From NCBI RefSeq assembly GCF_020736705.1, contig NZ_CP085990.1, positions 496,001 to 560,000 of the forward strand: a stretch of DNA of 64,000 nucleotides, in the 5' to 3' direction. The position numbers and the translations under genes were made by a program. This document shows positions 9,590-18,690 of this stretch, piece after piece. How positions within the stretch are numbered: the first letter of the stretch is position 1; each line of letters opens with the position of its first letter. Under the pieces are notes generated by a model, which did not search any database, had not been told where the DNA came from, and saw nothing but the letters and a program-made list of their open reading frames with translations. This stretch comes from Psychrobacter sanguinis. Its GTDB lineage: Bacteria; Pseudomonadota; Gammaproteobacteria; Pseudomonadales; Moraxellaceae.

Positions 9590-10276
9590 ACCAAACTCCC
9601 TAAAAAGAAGGATCAAATCACACTATGACTTGATAGGCATAGCTTTGATATGCAAAGTATAGGACCACCTTACTGCTCACATCCCTACTGGCTGGCCCTA
9701 TCTCCCTACTCCTGTTACCCTATCAAACCAAACGAGTGATTAACCCTGCATTACCGATAAGTTTTAACATCTATAAACCACATTAGATGCTAATAAGCGA
9801 TTAAAACGATTATCACAAAACACTACTGAAGAATACGACTTAGCCTCTGTTACTGCTCTAAACCATTCATCTTTATTTTATAATATATAATTTTATAAAG
9901 TATAAAAAATAGAGTACTCACTGGGCACATAATTAGATACAACGTTAAATACAATAAAACCACTATATCAACAATGATTTATTGCGGCTTATATTACTCG
10001 ATTTAAAATATTTGTTCCATAAACTGTTCACTTTTATTTCACAACAGCAATGATAAACGTGGCAAATTATCAAGATAATCACCGAACTTTGTCCTATGCT
10101 AAATATTTTATAGGGTTCTATTACGGGCCCAAGGTTTCGCGAGATACATTAACATACATTGGCTTTTCAATGTAGTAAGCTTAGAATGTTTGCTAAATCA
10201 TACACCCATTGAAAAACATATTTTTTAACTTTTGTATCTTATAACTTTCTCTTTTTTTTCTAAATCAGACGTTACT
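9590..10276. promoter_or_regulatory. Divergent promoter region between cydABX and cydDC
   Basis: This 687-bp AT-rich spacer must hold promoters for both cyd operons. A 14-bp inverted repeat ATTATC-AA-GATAAT at 10066-10079 is a possible operator. Near cydA, half-sites TTGATAGGC and TTTGATATG (about 9630-9652) resemble half FNR/Anr boxes, but no full TTGAT-N4-ATCAA site is seen. A very AT-rich tract lies at about 9875-9915. No coding sequence is evident. Confidence 0.55.
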
Positions 10277-12226
10277 ATGGCCACCCTTTCTACTGCCGAA
10301 AAAAGCTTTTTAAAACAGCTGGTAAATACCGTGCGCCGACCTCTTAGTCTGGCGTGGCTACTCACGGTTATAAGCACCCTTATTTTTGTGTGGCAAGCTT
10401 GGCTACTCGCCAGCCTCTTCAGCTTATGGCTAACCAACTACTTTAATAAGATACCGTTATCCACGGGTATTGATTCTGCTTGGTTTATAGGACTTGCACT
10501 GTGCTTTGTACTGCGACCTTTACTCAATATGGGGCGAGAATTATTGAGTAGCCGAGCCAGCTTAAAAGTCCGTAGTGAGTTAAGACAGTCATTACTGTCT
10601 ACCATGGCTACTTTAGGGCCTAACTTACGTCATTTCGGCAGCGATGGCAGTATTTCCAGTCAAATTATTGACCAAACTGATGCCCTAGATGGGTTTATCA
10701 GCCGTTTTAGTGTGCAAAAGAATGTCACCGTTACCACGCCCCTTATTCTACTGATAGCAGTGGCTTGGCAGAGTAAGTTTGCAGCCGCACTACTGTTAAT
10801 GACCGCCCCTTTAGTGCCTATATTTATGATCCTAATTGGTCATCTTACCGCCAAAAAAAACGCGGCTCAATTTAGTGCCTTGTCACAGTTAAGTGGTCGT
10901 TTTTTGGATTGGATTCGGGGTATGCCAACTCTGAAACGACTACAAGCCACTTCCATTGCCGAGCAGGACTTGGCCATTAGTAGTGAAGAGTATCGTCGCC
11001 GCACTATGGATGTACTGAAGATTGCGTTTTTAAATGGTGCAGTACTTGAGCTGTTGGCCGCCCTGAGTATCGCACTGGTTGCGGTCTATCTTGGTTTCGG
11101 ATTAATGGGTATTTTGCCGTGGGACAAAGGTCATGTCCCTGTGGCTTATTTCGGGGCGTTATTTATTTTACTATTAGCCCCTGAATTTTATGTCCCTCTA
11201 CGTCAACTTGGTGCGGATTATCATGCCAAAGCTGAAGCCGAAGGCGCGGTACAAAGCTTGTTGCCCATTATTAAAGCAGCGCAGCTTAGCAAAGGCGACT
11301 CAGTAGATACCTTCAAATTTGATTCTGAGAAAGACACAAGTCCGGAGGATCTGTCACAAGCTCCTGTCGACTTATCAAAACCCTTTGGATTAACAATAAC
11401 AAACGTCAGCATTCAGACCCCTATTATTAGCGAAGATAATATTCTTAGCGGCGATAGCATTATTAGCGACAATATTTCAGAACAATACCTAAGCCCTGCT
11501 GCTGATGGCTCTAAAGTTGATGGCTCTAATATTAAGGGTTCGGATGCTCATGCCACTGATAGTTTAGTCAAAGCAATGACTTATCGCACCCGTTTGGCCC
11601 CAGTCAGTTTCGAGTTACAGCCTACAGAAAGGATAGCCTTGACGGGAGACAGTGGCAGCGGCAAGTCCAGTTTATTACAGGCGATAATGGGATTCGTTGA
11701 TTATCAGGGTACTATCCAAATTACCCTTGCCAATTCAGAGCGTATAGACATCAAACAACTGCCTCAACAGCAGCTCAGACAACACATGGGCTACTTAGCA
11801 CAGCAGGTGGCATTGATGCCACTGACCATCGCTGAAAACTTACGCCTTGCCAATCCTAATGCCACAGACCAGCAGCTTATTGATGCGCTTAAAGAAGTCG
11901 AGCTTTGGCAGCTTATTGAGCGCTTGCCCCAAGGAATTAACACCCAGCTTGGCGATAGAGGTCAAGGTTTGTCAGGCGGTCAACAGCAGCGTTTGGGCAT
12001 TGCCCAATTACTGCTAAGAAATGACAGTCTATGGCTATTAGACGAGCCCACTGAGCATCTCGACCCCGATACCGCGCAGCGTATTCATCAACTTCTGCAG
12101 CGGGTTAGCATTGGCAAAACAGTCATATGGATTACCCATGCCTATGAGACGTTAAACTGGTTAGATAGACAAGTAACGCTGTCTCTTCCGGTAGCTTTGA
12201 CTGAAATGGGAGGTGATTATGAATAA
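10277..12226 (+). CDS. cydD: CydD subunit of the heterodimeric CydDC ABC exporter
   Basis: 649 residues from the ATG at 10277; an upstream TTG at 10232 is not favoured. The N-terminal half has six membrane segments. The C-terminal ATPase has Walker A TGDSGSGKSS, signature LSGGQQQR and Walker B LWLLDEPTEHLD. CydDC exports reduced thiols (cysteine, glutathione) and is needed to assemble cytochrome bd. It is longer than E. coli CydD (588) because of a Ser/Asp-rich linker of about 70 residues (roughly 335-435) between the membrane part and the ATPase. It overlaps cydC by 8 bp. Confidence 0.93.
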   Translation: MATLSTAEKSFLKQLVNTVRRPLSLAWLLTVISTLIFVWQAWLLASLFSLWLTNYFNKIPLSTGIDSAWFIGLALCFVLRPLLNMGRELLSSRASLKVRSELRQSLLSTMATLGPNLRHFGSDGSISSQIIDQTDALDGFISRFSVQKNVTVTTPLILLIAVAWQSKFAAALLLMTAPLVPIFMILIGHLTAKKNAAQFSALSQLSGRFLDWIRGMPTLKRLQATSIAEQDLAISSEEYRRRTMDVLKIAFLNGAVLELLAALSIALVAVYLGFGLMGILPWDKGHVPVAYFGALFILLLAPEFYVPLRQLGADYHAKAEAEGAVQSLLPIIKAAQLSKGDSVDTFKFDSEKDTSPEDLSQAPVDLSKPFGLTITNVSIQTPIISEDNILSGDSIISDNISEQYLSPAADGSKVDGSNIKGSDAHATDSLVKAMTYRTRLAPVSFELQPTERIALTGDSGSGKSSLLQAIMGFVDYQGTIQITLANSERIDIKQLPQQQLRQHMGYLAQQVALMPLTIAENLRLANPNATDQQLIDALKEVELWQLIERLPQGINTQLGDRGQGLSGGQQQRLGIAQLLLRNDSLWLLDEPTEHLDPDTAQRIHQLLQRVSIGKTVIWITHAYETLNWLDRQVTLSLPVALTEMGGDYE

Positions 12227-14039
12227 GCAGAAAGTCACTGAAAGCAAGGTCAACTCGCAGCAGCTACTAGATTCAGCAGCGCCTACCCCCGTGTTTCGCC
12301 TACGTGATATGTTTAAGCCCTCTTTTGATTTATGGGTATTCTCTTGGATCTTAGGACTGGTCACAGCGCTATCGATGATTGCACTATTGATGATATCAGG
12401 CTGGTTTATCACCGGAGCGGCTTTGGCTGGCATGATTGCGGTAGGGTCACATGCTTTTAACTATATGCTACCCGCCGGCATTATCCGTATGCTTGCCATG
12501 GCACGCACTGCAGGTCGCTATGGCGAGCTAATGGTATCGCACAATGCGGTTTTTGATTTATTGAAGACCTTACGCTTACGCTTTTTTAATCGCTTGGCTG
12601 CATTGCCGTTGATACAACAGCGTAATACGCTACATGCTTCACAATATATGCACCGCTTGGTCAGTGATATTGATAAGTTAGATGAGTTTATCCTTAGAGT
12701 AATCTCGCCTTGGCTGGTGGGCAGCGTTTCGGTTTTATTATTGGCTTTATTTATCAGCTGGGCATTACCTGTCAGTGCAGTGAGTAAAATTACGATTTAT
12801 TTGTTGTTATTACTAGCGTTGCTACTGCCTTTGATTGTCAGCTTAAGAGGCATTAACCGCGCGAAAAAACTGTCGCAGGTTTCTGAAGCCCGTCGCCAAA
12901 AACTGCTTGCACCGTTGGCTATTATTACCCAACTGCTACTTTGGCGACAATGGCAAACCCAAACCAAAATTTATATCGCTCAAGACAATGAATTACAAAA
13001 GTTGGAATGGAGCGCTCAAAAACTACGCTCTACTGTCATGCTACTTATTCAATGGTTCTTTTATGCTGCCGTATTGGTGGTATTATTTTCAATATTCCAA
13101 CTCTCTAGCAATGCTACCTCGCCTCAAGCTGTGCTTAATAACATAGATGTGCCACTGGTATTGGCAGTAACTTTAGGCTTATTAGGTATACAAGAGATTA
13201 TTGTGCCGTTCGGTCAGCATTACTTGGCGTTAGGCAACAGTGTCTCTGCCAAAGATCGTCTCAATGCCTTATTAACCGCCTCAGAACTTGAACCAAATAG
13301 CGAAAAAACAATCTTCGATAATAAGACAGACGAGAACTATTCGGCGAGCAACCATAAACTTAAGAATCATGCAGGATTAAAACTACCCACTGGGCCACTT
13401 AACGCTAAGTTGACCCAGGTCTCTGCTAAAATTCCTAACGCTTTGGTAGGTGCACAAGATGTGAATGTTAGCATGCATTCTGGTACCCCCTTAATTATCA
13501 AAGGCCCTTCTGGATGTGGTAAATCTACCTTACTGCAAGCTTTGGCAGGTGAGCTGCCTTTAACCTCAGGTCACGCTACCTTAAACGATGCCAATTGGTT
13601 CGATTATGAGTGGCAAGATCAACTGGGTTATTTGGGGCAGCAATTGGATATCTTTGACCAAACTTTGGCCGCTAACCTACGCCTTGGCAAGGCAGATGCT
13701 ACGGACGATGAGTTGTTAGTTGCTTTGGATAAAGTAGGTTTACTGCCTTGGTTACATGCTCAGCCTCAAGGGTTAGATACGCCTTTAGGAGAATATGGTG
13801 CCGCTATCTCTGGCGGACAGGCCAGACGCGTTGCTTTAGCCCGACTGCTCTTAAAGCCGCGCCGTGTGTTACTGCTTGATGAACCCTTTGCCGGACTAGA
13901 CGTCGAGACCCGTGAGAAAGTATGGCATAGTGTGCGGGTCCATCAGCAGCAAGATTTATTGATTGTAGTCAGTCACCACGAGTGGGACATGGGCCAATGT
14001 GACGTGCTAAGGTTGAAAGAAAATATTTTTATTGATTAG
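12219..14039 (+). CDS. cydC: CydC subunit of the heterodimeric CydDC ABC exporter
   Basis: 606 residues. The ATG at 12219 is preceded by GGGAGGTGATT, a near-perfect ribosome site, and overlaps the cydD stop. Six membrane segments are followed by an ATPase with Walker A GPSGCGKST, signature ISGGQARR and Walker B VLLLDEPFAGLD. It partners CydD in thiol export for periplasmic redox balance and bd assembly. A hydrophilic linker precedes the ATPase domain. No terminator was recognised between it and the next plus-strand gene, so read-through to 14139 is possible. Confidence 0.93.
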   Translation: MNKQKVTESKVNSQQLLDSAAPTPVFRLRDMFKPSFDLWVFSWILGLVTALSMIALLMISGWFITGAALAGMIAVGSHAFNYMLPAGIIRMLAMARTAGRYGELMVSHNAVFDLLKTLRLRFFNRLAALPLIQQRNTLHASQYMHRLVSDIDKLDEFILRVISPWLVGSVSVLLLALFISWALPVSAVSKITIYLLLLLALLLPLIVSLRGINRAKKLSQVSEARRQKLLAPLAIITQLLLWRQWQTQTKIYIAQDNELQKLEWSAQKLRSTVMLLIQWFFYAAVLVVLFSIFQLSSNATSPQAVLNNIDVPLVLAVTLGLLGIQEIIVPFGQHYLALGNSVSAKDRLNALLTASELEPNSEKTIFDNKTDENYSASNHKLKNHAGLKLPTGPLNAKLTQVSAKIPNALVGAQDVNVSMHSGTPLIIKGPSGCGKSTLLQALAGELPLTSGHATLNDANWFDYEWQDQLGYLGQQLDIFDQTLAANLRLGKADATDDELLVALDKVGLLPWLHAQPQGLDTPLGEYGAAISGGQARRVALARLLLKPRRVLLLDEPFAGLDVETREKVWHSVRVHQQQDLLIVVSHHEWDMGQCDVLRLKENIFID

Positions 14040-14138
14040 ATTTGGTGCTAATATAGTTTAGTTAATTTAACTATTTACATGTAATGAAAACTCAACCAAA
14101 CCAAGCTGAATCTCTATCAAAAGGAATATTAATCCCTC

Positions 14139-14537
14139 ATGGATAATATAAAAACAGCAGTAGAATCACTGGCCCAACCTGAAGCAGCAGTAGCACCTAT
14201 GGATACTTTTGAAGCTTTTCGTATTATTGAAAAGCTTAGTGAAGGCATTAACCCTCTATCCGATGAGCCACTAACACCCAAGAGCCTATGTTTAAATGAT
14301 GATATTCAACGGGCTTTGCAAGTGGCTATTCCTGCACTTCAAGCACGTATAAGATGGATTGAGCGCCAAGCACAGTTACCGGCCAATGCAGGCAAGCCTT
14401 GGGAAACAGAAGAGGAGGAAAGCCTCAATACAGGGTTTGATAATGGTGATAGCGTGGAGACTCTAGCTGAGCGTCATCAACGTACCAAAGGCTCTATTAC
14501 TTCTAGATTGGTTAAAATGGGCAAAATAAGTGCTTAG
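14139..14537 (+). CDS. Hypothetical protein with C-terminal helix-turn-helix-like segment
   Basis: 132 residues, not recognised as a named protein. The N-terminal half is acidic and Ala/Pro-rich. The C-terminus (WETEEEESLNTGFDNGDS, then AERHQRTKGSITSRLVKMG) looks like the short Myb-like helix-turn-helix seen at the ends of several bacterial proteins, where an acidic stretch precedes a KGSI-type recognition helix. A loose AAGGA lies about 13 nt upstream of the ATG. It follows cydC by 100 bp and ends at the shared terminator 14620-14651. A regulatory or nucleic-acid-binding role is only a guess. Confidence 0.7.
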   Translation: MDNIKTAVESLAQPEAAVAPMDTFEAFRIIEKLSEGINPLSDEPLTPKSLCLNDDIQRALQVAIPALQARIRWIERQAQLPANAGKPWETEEEESLNTGFDNGDSVETLAERHQRTKGSITSRLVKMGKISA

Positions 14538-14619
14538 TTTAAGGCTTGTCTTGTGGTCAACATCCTAGTTAGGACATCACTGCGAAACTTAGAACATTAT
14601 CAGTTAGTCATATAAAATG

Positions 14620-14651
14620 AAAAAGGAGCAATCAATGATTGCTCCTTTTTT
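14620..14651. terminator. Bidirectional terminator between the 14139 gene and ppk2
   Basis: A near-perfect stem of about 13-14 bp (AAAAGGAGCAATCA with its complement) is flanked by A and T runs on either side, so it can serve both converging transcripts. Confidence 0.85.
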
Positions 14652-14674
14652 ATTGGAAGATCAAGTCTGACTAA

Positions 14675-15784
14675 TTAGATGGCTAAATCAGACTTTTCGC
14701 CCAATTCATACAAGGCACCAGCACGGCCCACAATTAACGGGTCCACATTACCGACTTGCTTCTGGTTTCTTCCTTCATAGGGAAGTTTATTTAATACATA
14801 ACGCATGGCATTTAGACGAGCACGTTTTTTACAATCTGATTTGATAACAATCCAAGGCGACTCTGCCGTGTCCGTGTTATAGAACATGGCTTCTTTCGCT
14901 AAAGTATACTCATCCCACTTGTCTAGTGATGCCATATCAATAGGAGACAGCTTCCACTGTTTTAAGGGGTGCGCTTCACGTTGCTTAAAGCGACGACGCT
15001 GCTCATCACGGCTTACAGAGAACCAAAACTTAATGAGATGAATACCCGAATCAATCAAATGTCTTTCAAACTCGGGGGTTTGTTTCATAAAGATTTGGTA
15101 CTGCTCTTCGGTACAGAAACCCATCACACGCTCAACGCCAGCACGGTTATACCAAGAACGGTCAAATAACACCATTTCACCGGCAGCAGGCAAATGCTGA
15201 ATGTAACGTTGGAAATACCATTGCCCCATTTCACGTTCTGTCGGCTTATCAAGCGCTACTACCCTGGCACTACGAGGGTTTAGGTTTTCCATAAAGCGTT
15301 TGATAGAACCCCCTTTACCAGCCGCATCACGACCTTCAAAGATAATAACCACTTTTTGATTGTTTTCACGTACCCACTTCTGTAGTTTCAGTAGCTCTAC
15401 TTGTAGGTGGTATTTTTGCTTTTCATACGTTTTACGGGATAAACGGTTTTTATAAGGATAGCCGCCTTCACGCCAGTTATCTGACAACTCATCGTCTTTT
15501 TTCTCACCTGTTTTAACCGCATTGGCTAACGCATGTTTTGCAAATAAATCTTTAAGCTTTTCAAGATCATCGGGTGAAGCATCATGTATTAACGCTTGTA
15601 AATTTTCAGAGATACTATCGAAATTACCTTCATTCAAGTCTTTCAATAATACTTGGTCAATAACCTCTTTGGTCTTGATTCGTGAGCCATCTTTTTTCTT
15701 CTGTGTTTCATACTTTTCAATCTTTTTTTGATTGGTCACGTACTCATCATTAATCTTTTCTGGTTTACCGCTTTTCTTTGACAT
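14675..15784 (-). CDS. ppk2: Polyphosphate kinase 2 family protein
   Basis: 369 residues from the ATG at 15784, which has GAGGAG 8 nt upstream; a GTG at 15790 is too close to that site. A Lys-rich N-terminal extension of about 110 residues precedes the PPK2 domain. Walker A is EGRDAAGKGG at 150-159 and Walker B LFDRSWYNRAGVERV begins near 206. PPK2 enzymes use polyphosphate to phosphorylate nucleoside mono- or diphosphates; the class cannot be fixed by eye. It ends at the shared terminator 14620-14651. Confidence 0.92.
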   Translation of the reverse strand: MSKKSGKPEKINDEYVTNQKKIEKYETQKKKDGSRIKTKEVIDQVLLKDLNEGNFDSISENLQALIHDASPDDLEKLKDLFAKHALANAVKTGEKKDDELSDNWREGGYPYKNRLSRKTYEKQKYHLQVELLKLQKWVRENNQKVVIIFEGRDAAGKGGSIKRFMENLNPRSARVVALDKPTEREMGQWYFQRYIQHLPAAGEMVLFDRSWYNRAGVERVMGFCTEEQYQIFMKQTPEFERHLIDSGIHLIKFWFSVSRDEQRRRFKQREAHPLKQWKLSPIDMASLDKWDEYTLAKEAMFYNTDTAESPWIVIKSDCKKRARLNAMRYVLNKLPYEGRNQKQVGNVDPLIVGRAGALYELGEKSDLAI

Positions 15785-16161
15785 GCTCACTCCTCATTGT
15801 TAACTATCTAACCTAGATTAAATAGATTTATTTAATTATTATAGCAAAGACTGCGTAACTTAATTCACAAAAATCACCATCTATGAATTGTTTTATGGTT
15901 GTAAGCTTTAAACCCTTAAAATATTTATGGATTAACTAAGATTCATTTGAGCATTATGATTTTATTATTGTTATCCTGATATCCGTAAATGCTCTATTAT
16001 CGAATCCACGATCCTAAAAACCACTTACTAGAGCGCACTCAGAACTAATTTCGATAACCATAAAAAAGTCTCACTCCTTTACGAAGTGAGACTTTTTAAA
16101 ATTCAGGTCAGACCTTCTAAAATTTAAGTTGCTACACTATAAATAGCACCCATTAAACTCG
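15785..16161. other. Spacer between the PhnA-like gene and ppk2
   Basis: This 377-bp spacer contains the terminator at 16062-16097. Otherwise it is AT-rich sequence that should include the ppk2 promoter. No further structure is seen. Confidence 0.5.
16062..16097 (-). terminator. Terminator of the PhnA-like gene
   Basis: A perfect 13-bp stem AAAAAGTCTCACT (16063-16075) pairs with AGTGAGACTTTTT (16085-16097). The T run follows on the minus strand, 65 nt beyond the stop of the PhnA-like gene. It could also work on the plus strand. Confidence 0.85.
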
Positions 16162-16515
16162 TTAAGCCTTTTTAACCACCGATGACTTTAACTTCATTTG
16201 ACCAAAACCATCGATTTTGCAGTCAATGTCATGGTCGTCTGGAGCGTCATGTAGTAAACGAATGCTTTTCACTTTTGTGCCGACTTTCAAGGGCGTAGAA
16301 GAACCTTTCACTTTTAAATCTTTGATAACAGTAACGGCATCGCCATCCTGTAATTCATTACCCACTGCATCACGAATCACATTATCTTCTGCAGCAGCAG
16401 CCGTTCCATCTGATTCAGCAGCTGTCCATTCGTGAGCACACATAGGGCAAACCAATAAGGCGCCATCTTCATAAGTTAAATCAGAATCACAATTAGGGCA
16501 ATTAGGTAAGCTCAT
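16162..16515 (-). CDS. PhnA/YjdM-family zinc-ribbon protein
   Basis: 117 residues. An N-terminal zinc ribbon (CPNC at about 6-9, CPMC at about 23-26) is followed by the conserved YjdM C-terminal domain ([20 protein letters not shown], then KVKSIRLL). Family members were once linked to phosphonate use (PhnA), but the YjdM type has no proven hydrolase activity, so only the family name is given. GAGGA lies 6 nt before the ATG. It is monocistronic with its own terminator. Confidence 0.9.
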   Translation of the reverse strand: MSLPNCPNCDSDLTYEDGALLVCPMCAHEWTAAESDGTAAAAEDNVIRDAVGNELQDGDAVTVIKDLKVKGSSTPLKVGTKVKSIRLLHDAPDDHDIDCKIDGFGQMKLKSSVVKKA

Positions 16516-16808
16516 TTTATCCTCATTTCCATTATTTAAGATACAGTATTGAATTCATATCGTTTAGTATTGTAGCCTAAACTGCAGATTTTTGCTCAAA
16601 CAAGCGGTTGAAATAATCTTATTCAGCCAAATTAAAGTAGTAACTACCGTGACTTTAATAAGTTACATACTGCCACTACGGACAAAAGTACGATATTACG
16701 ACGCCTTTATAATAATCGACAATATATCTTGCCCATAGACTCACTTAATATATCAATCACATAGACTGAATTAAAAATTTTAAAAAACCACTAAAAAGGA
16801 TGCCCACT

Positions 16809-17552
16809 GTGAGCAATTTAACGTTTAAACAAATCACTTTACAAGGTGAAGATGCTGGAAAATTCTTACAAAGCCAGTTAACGGTTAATATCAACAAAAT
16901 CGATTTAAGTTATATTCCAGCGGCTATTGCCAATCTAAAAGGTCGTATCGAATTTGGTATTTGGGTCAAAAAACAAGCGGAAGATCAGTTTGATATCGTA
17001 ATCAGTGCCGACTGTCTACCAAGCTTACAGGCTCACTTAAAAAAATTCGGTGCTTTTTCTAAGTTCACTACCTCAGAGCCCATTGATATCTATCCTTGTG
17101 TGTTAGGCGCAGACACGGATGAACAAGAGGCTACCTTTAGCCATAATGCAGACAAGTGCGATGTGGAAGAATGGAAAGCCCTAAGTATTGCGACAGGCAA
17201 CTATTGGATTGTAGAGGCGACTCAAGAGCTGTTTCAACCTCAAGAACTGAGATTACATCAACGTGGCGGAGTAGATTATGATAAAGGCTGTTACCTAGGC
17301 CAAGAAGTTATCGCTCGAATTTACTTTAAAGCCTCACCGAAAGCTTTCTTACACCGCGTCAAAGGTGAGGGGGAAGTTCCTCAACCTGGCGCGAGCTTGG
17401 ATAAGGTCCAAGTGGTGAATGCTATTGCAACACAAGATAATTTAGGCTTTGAAGCGTTAGTTGTGGCCCGCCCTGAACATTTAGAGAACTCCGAGCTACA
17501 GCTATTACCTTTGCCTACAGCCCTACAAGGCAATGTGGCACGTGATGCTTAA
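16809..17552 (+). CDS. ygfZ: tRNA-modifying / Fe-S cluster factor YgfZ
   Basis: 247 residues from GTG at 16809. The GTG is preferred because AAGGA lies 7 nt before it; the ATG at 16800 sits directly against that site and would add three residues. The signature DKGCYLGQEVIAR (about 160-172) with the invariant cysteine defines the folate-dependent YgfZ/IbaG-type protein, a GcvT-fold factor that supports certain Fe-S enzymes such as MiaB. The sequence is somewhat shorter than E. coli YgfZ (326). Confidence 0.88.
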   Translation: MSNLTFKQITLQGEDAGKFLQSQLTVNINKIDLSYIPAAIANLKGRIEFGIWVKKQAEDQFDIVISADCLPSLQAHLKKFGAFSKFTTSEPIDIYPCVLGADTDEQEATFSHNADKCDVEEWKALSIATGNYWIVEATQELFQPQELRLHQRGGVDYDKGCYLGQEVIARIYFKASPKAFLHRVKGEGEVPQPGASLDKVQVVNAIATQDNLGFEALVVARPEHLENSELQLLPLPTALQGNVARDA

Positions 17553-17683
17553 AGTTTAAGTCAACCTTCCTTTAATAGTCCTCATTCAATCGGTCTTATT
17601 TTAGTTGGCTTTATTTTAGTCAAATAAGTTTTAACCAACTTTATAGGGTCTATAACAACGAGTTAGACTGTTTTAGAAACCAA

Positions 17684-17712
17684 AAAAAAAGCGATCCTAA
17701 GATCGCTTTTTT
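17684..17712 (+). terminator. Terminator after ygfZ
   Basis: The stem AAAAAAGCGATC / GATCGCTTTTTT has a CTAA loop, ends in a T run and is bidirectional. Its T-run edge is part of an 18-bp tandem duplication (17706-17741). Confidence 0.85.
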
Positions 17713-17741
17713 GATGGCTACTTCTTTTTTGATGGCTACTT
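17706..17741. repeat. Perfect 18-bp tandem duplication
   Basis: CTTTTTTGATGGCTACTT occurs at 17706-17723 and again, identically, at 17724-17741. The first unit includes the T-run of the preceding terminator. Confidence 0.95.
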
Positions 17742-17775
17742 ATTGACTGTCAATTTATAAATTGACTAGCGGTCA

Positions 17776-18312
17776 TTACTGGGCAGCTGCGTTTGCTTTA
17801 GCCGCTCTGTCAGCCATTTTGCTTTGGAATTTGGCTTTTTGCTCTTCACGCATTTTTTTCAATTCTGCTCTTTGCTCAGCAGTTAAAATCTGAGCCATCG
17901 TATGCTGTGCTTGAACACGCTCAACAAATCTCTGCTTTGATAACGCGGCTTGTTGATCAGCTAAGCTATTTAAGGCGGCAGTGTTTAAAGTTGGGCTATT
18001 AATTAACGCTTCAGTCTGTGCATGCAGTTGCTGCATTTTTGCTTTGTCTTGCTGAGCATTGGCTTGACGCTTCTGCTTCTGTGCTTCTCGCAAGGCTTTC
18101 ATCTGTGCTTTTTGTTGATCCGTTAAATTAAGCTTCTCAAAACTACCACGCTTACCCATATGGTGACCACCTTTAGAGTGCTCACCTTTTTTGTGCTGCA
18201 TTTTAGTGGCTGGCGTGGTTTGAGACTCAGAAACTGCACTGGCCTGAGTACAGCCTACCATTGCCAAACTACCTGATACTGCCAATATCGAACTTAATAC
18301 TAATTTTTTCAT
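17776..18312 (-). CDS. Spy/CpxP-family periplasmic LTXXQ protein
   Basis: 178 residues from the ATG at 18312 (AAGGG 8 nt upstream; another ATG at 18318 is too close to that site). A signal peptide ends in LAMVGC, a possible but imperfect lipobox. The mature part is Lys/Gln/Ala-rich and helical, with two LTXXQ motifs (LTDQQ and LTAEQ) and a His-rich segment (KKGEHSKGGHHMGKRG). Relatives such as Spy and CpxP are envelope chaperones or inhibitors induced by Cpx signalling. It is divergent from the response regulator at 18691, matching a cpxP-cpxRA layout. Confidence 0.85.
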   Translation of the reverse strand: MKKLVLSSILAVSGSLAMVGCTQASAVSESQTTPATKMQHKKGEHSKGGHHMGKRGSFEKLNLTDQQKAQMKALREAQKQKRQANAQQDKAKMQQLHAQTEALINSPTLNTAALNSLADQQAALSKQRFVERVQAQHTMAQILTAEQRAELKKMREEQKAKFQSKMADRAAKANAAAQ

Positions 18313-18690
18313 ACCCATTACCCTTAAAGTGGTTTTTACATTAAATTTTCTTAATCAAATTTTTTGAGCCATCAAGTTTATTGAATCTATTAATTTATCG
18401 ACCCGTCGAAGGTCGTGAACTCAATAACTTTAGCACTTTGATTCATTGACGCTATCATAAGCCACTTCTAAGTAACTTAATTTGATGAAACTTTAAGAAA
18501 GGTAACAATTGCAACAATACAGTTCCTCTGCCCTTGCTTGTGTCAATGACCCTCGTTAGTATTCCTATGCAGCCAACTTCGATAACATTATTTTAAATAA
18601 GTCTGGTTTTTAATAAGTCTGGCCGTTAATAAGCGACGTATAATGCTGTTAACTTTCTATCTCTCCGGCTATCTCTCTCAGGGTTTGTTT
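18313..18690. promoter_or_regulatory. Divergent spacer between the LTXXQ gene and the response regulator
   Basis: This 378-bp spacer should carry promoters in both directions. It contains a 16-bp tandem repeat at 18596-18627 (AATAAGTCTGG units). No convincing CpxR box (two GTAAA 5 nt apart) was found. Confidence 0.5.
18596..18637. repeat. 16-bp tandem duplication upstream of the response regulator
   Basis: AATAAGTCTGGTTTTT (18596-18611) is followed by AATAAGTCTGGCCGTT (18612-18627) and a partial third AATAAG. Confidence 0.85.

Noticed and set aside
9625..9660. FNR/Anr box upstream of cydA
   Set aside because: Only half-sites (TTGAT) are visible; no TTGAT-N4-ATCAA with both arms was found, so regulation is not claimed.
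18313..18690. CpxR box upstream of the LTXXQ gene
   Set aside because: No pair of GTAAA elements with the 5-nt spacing could be located.
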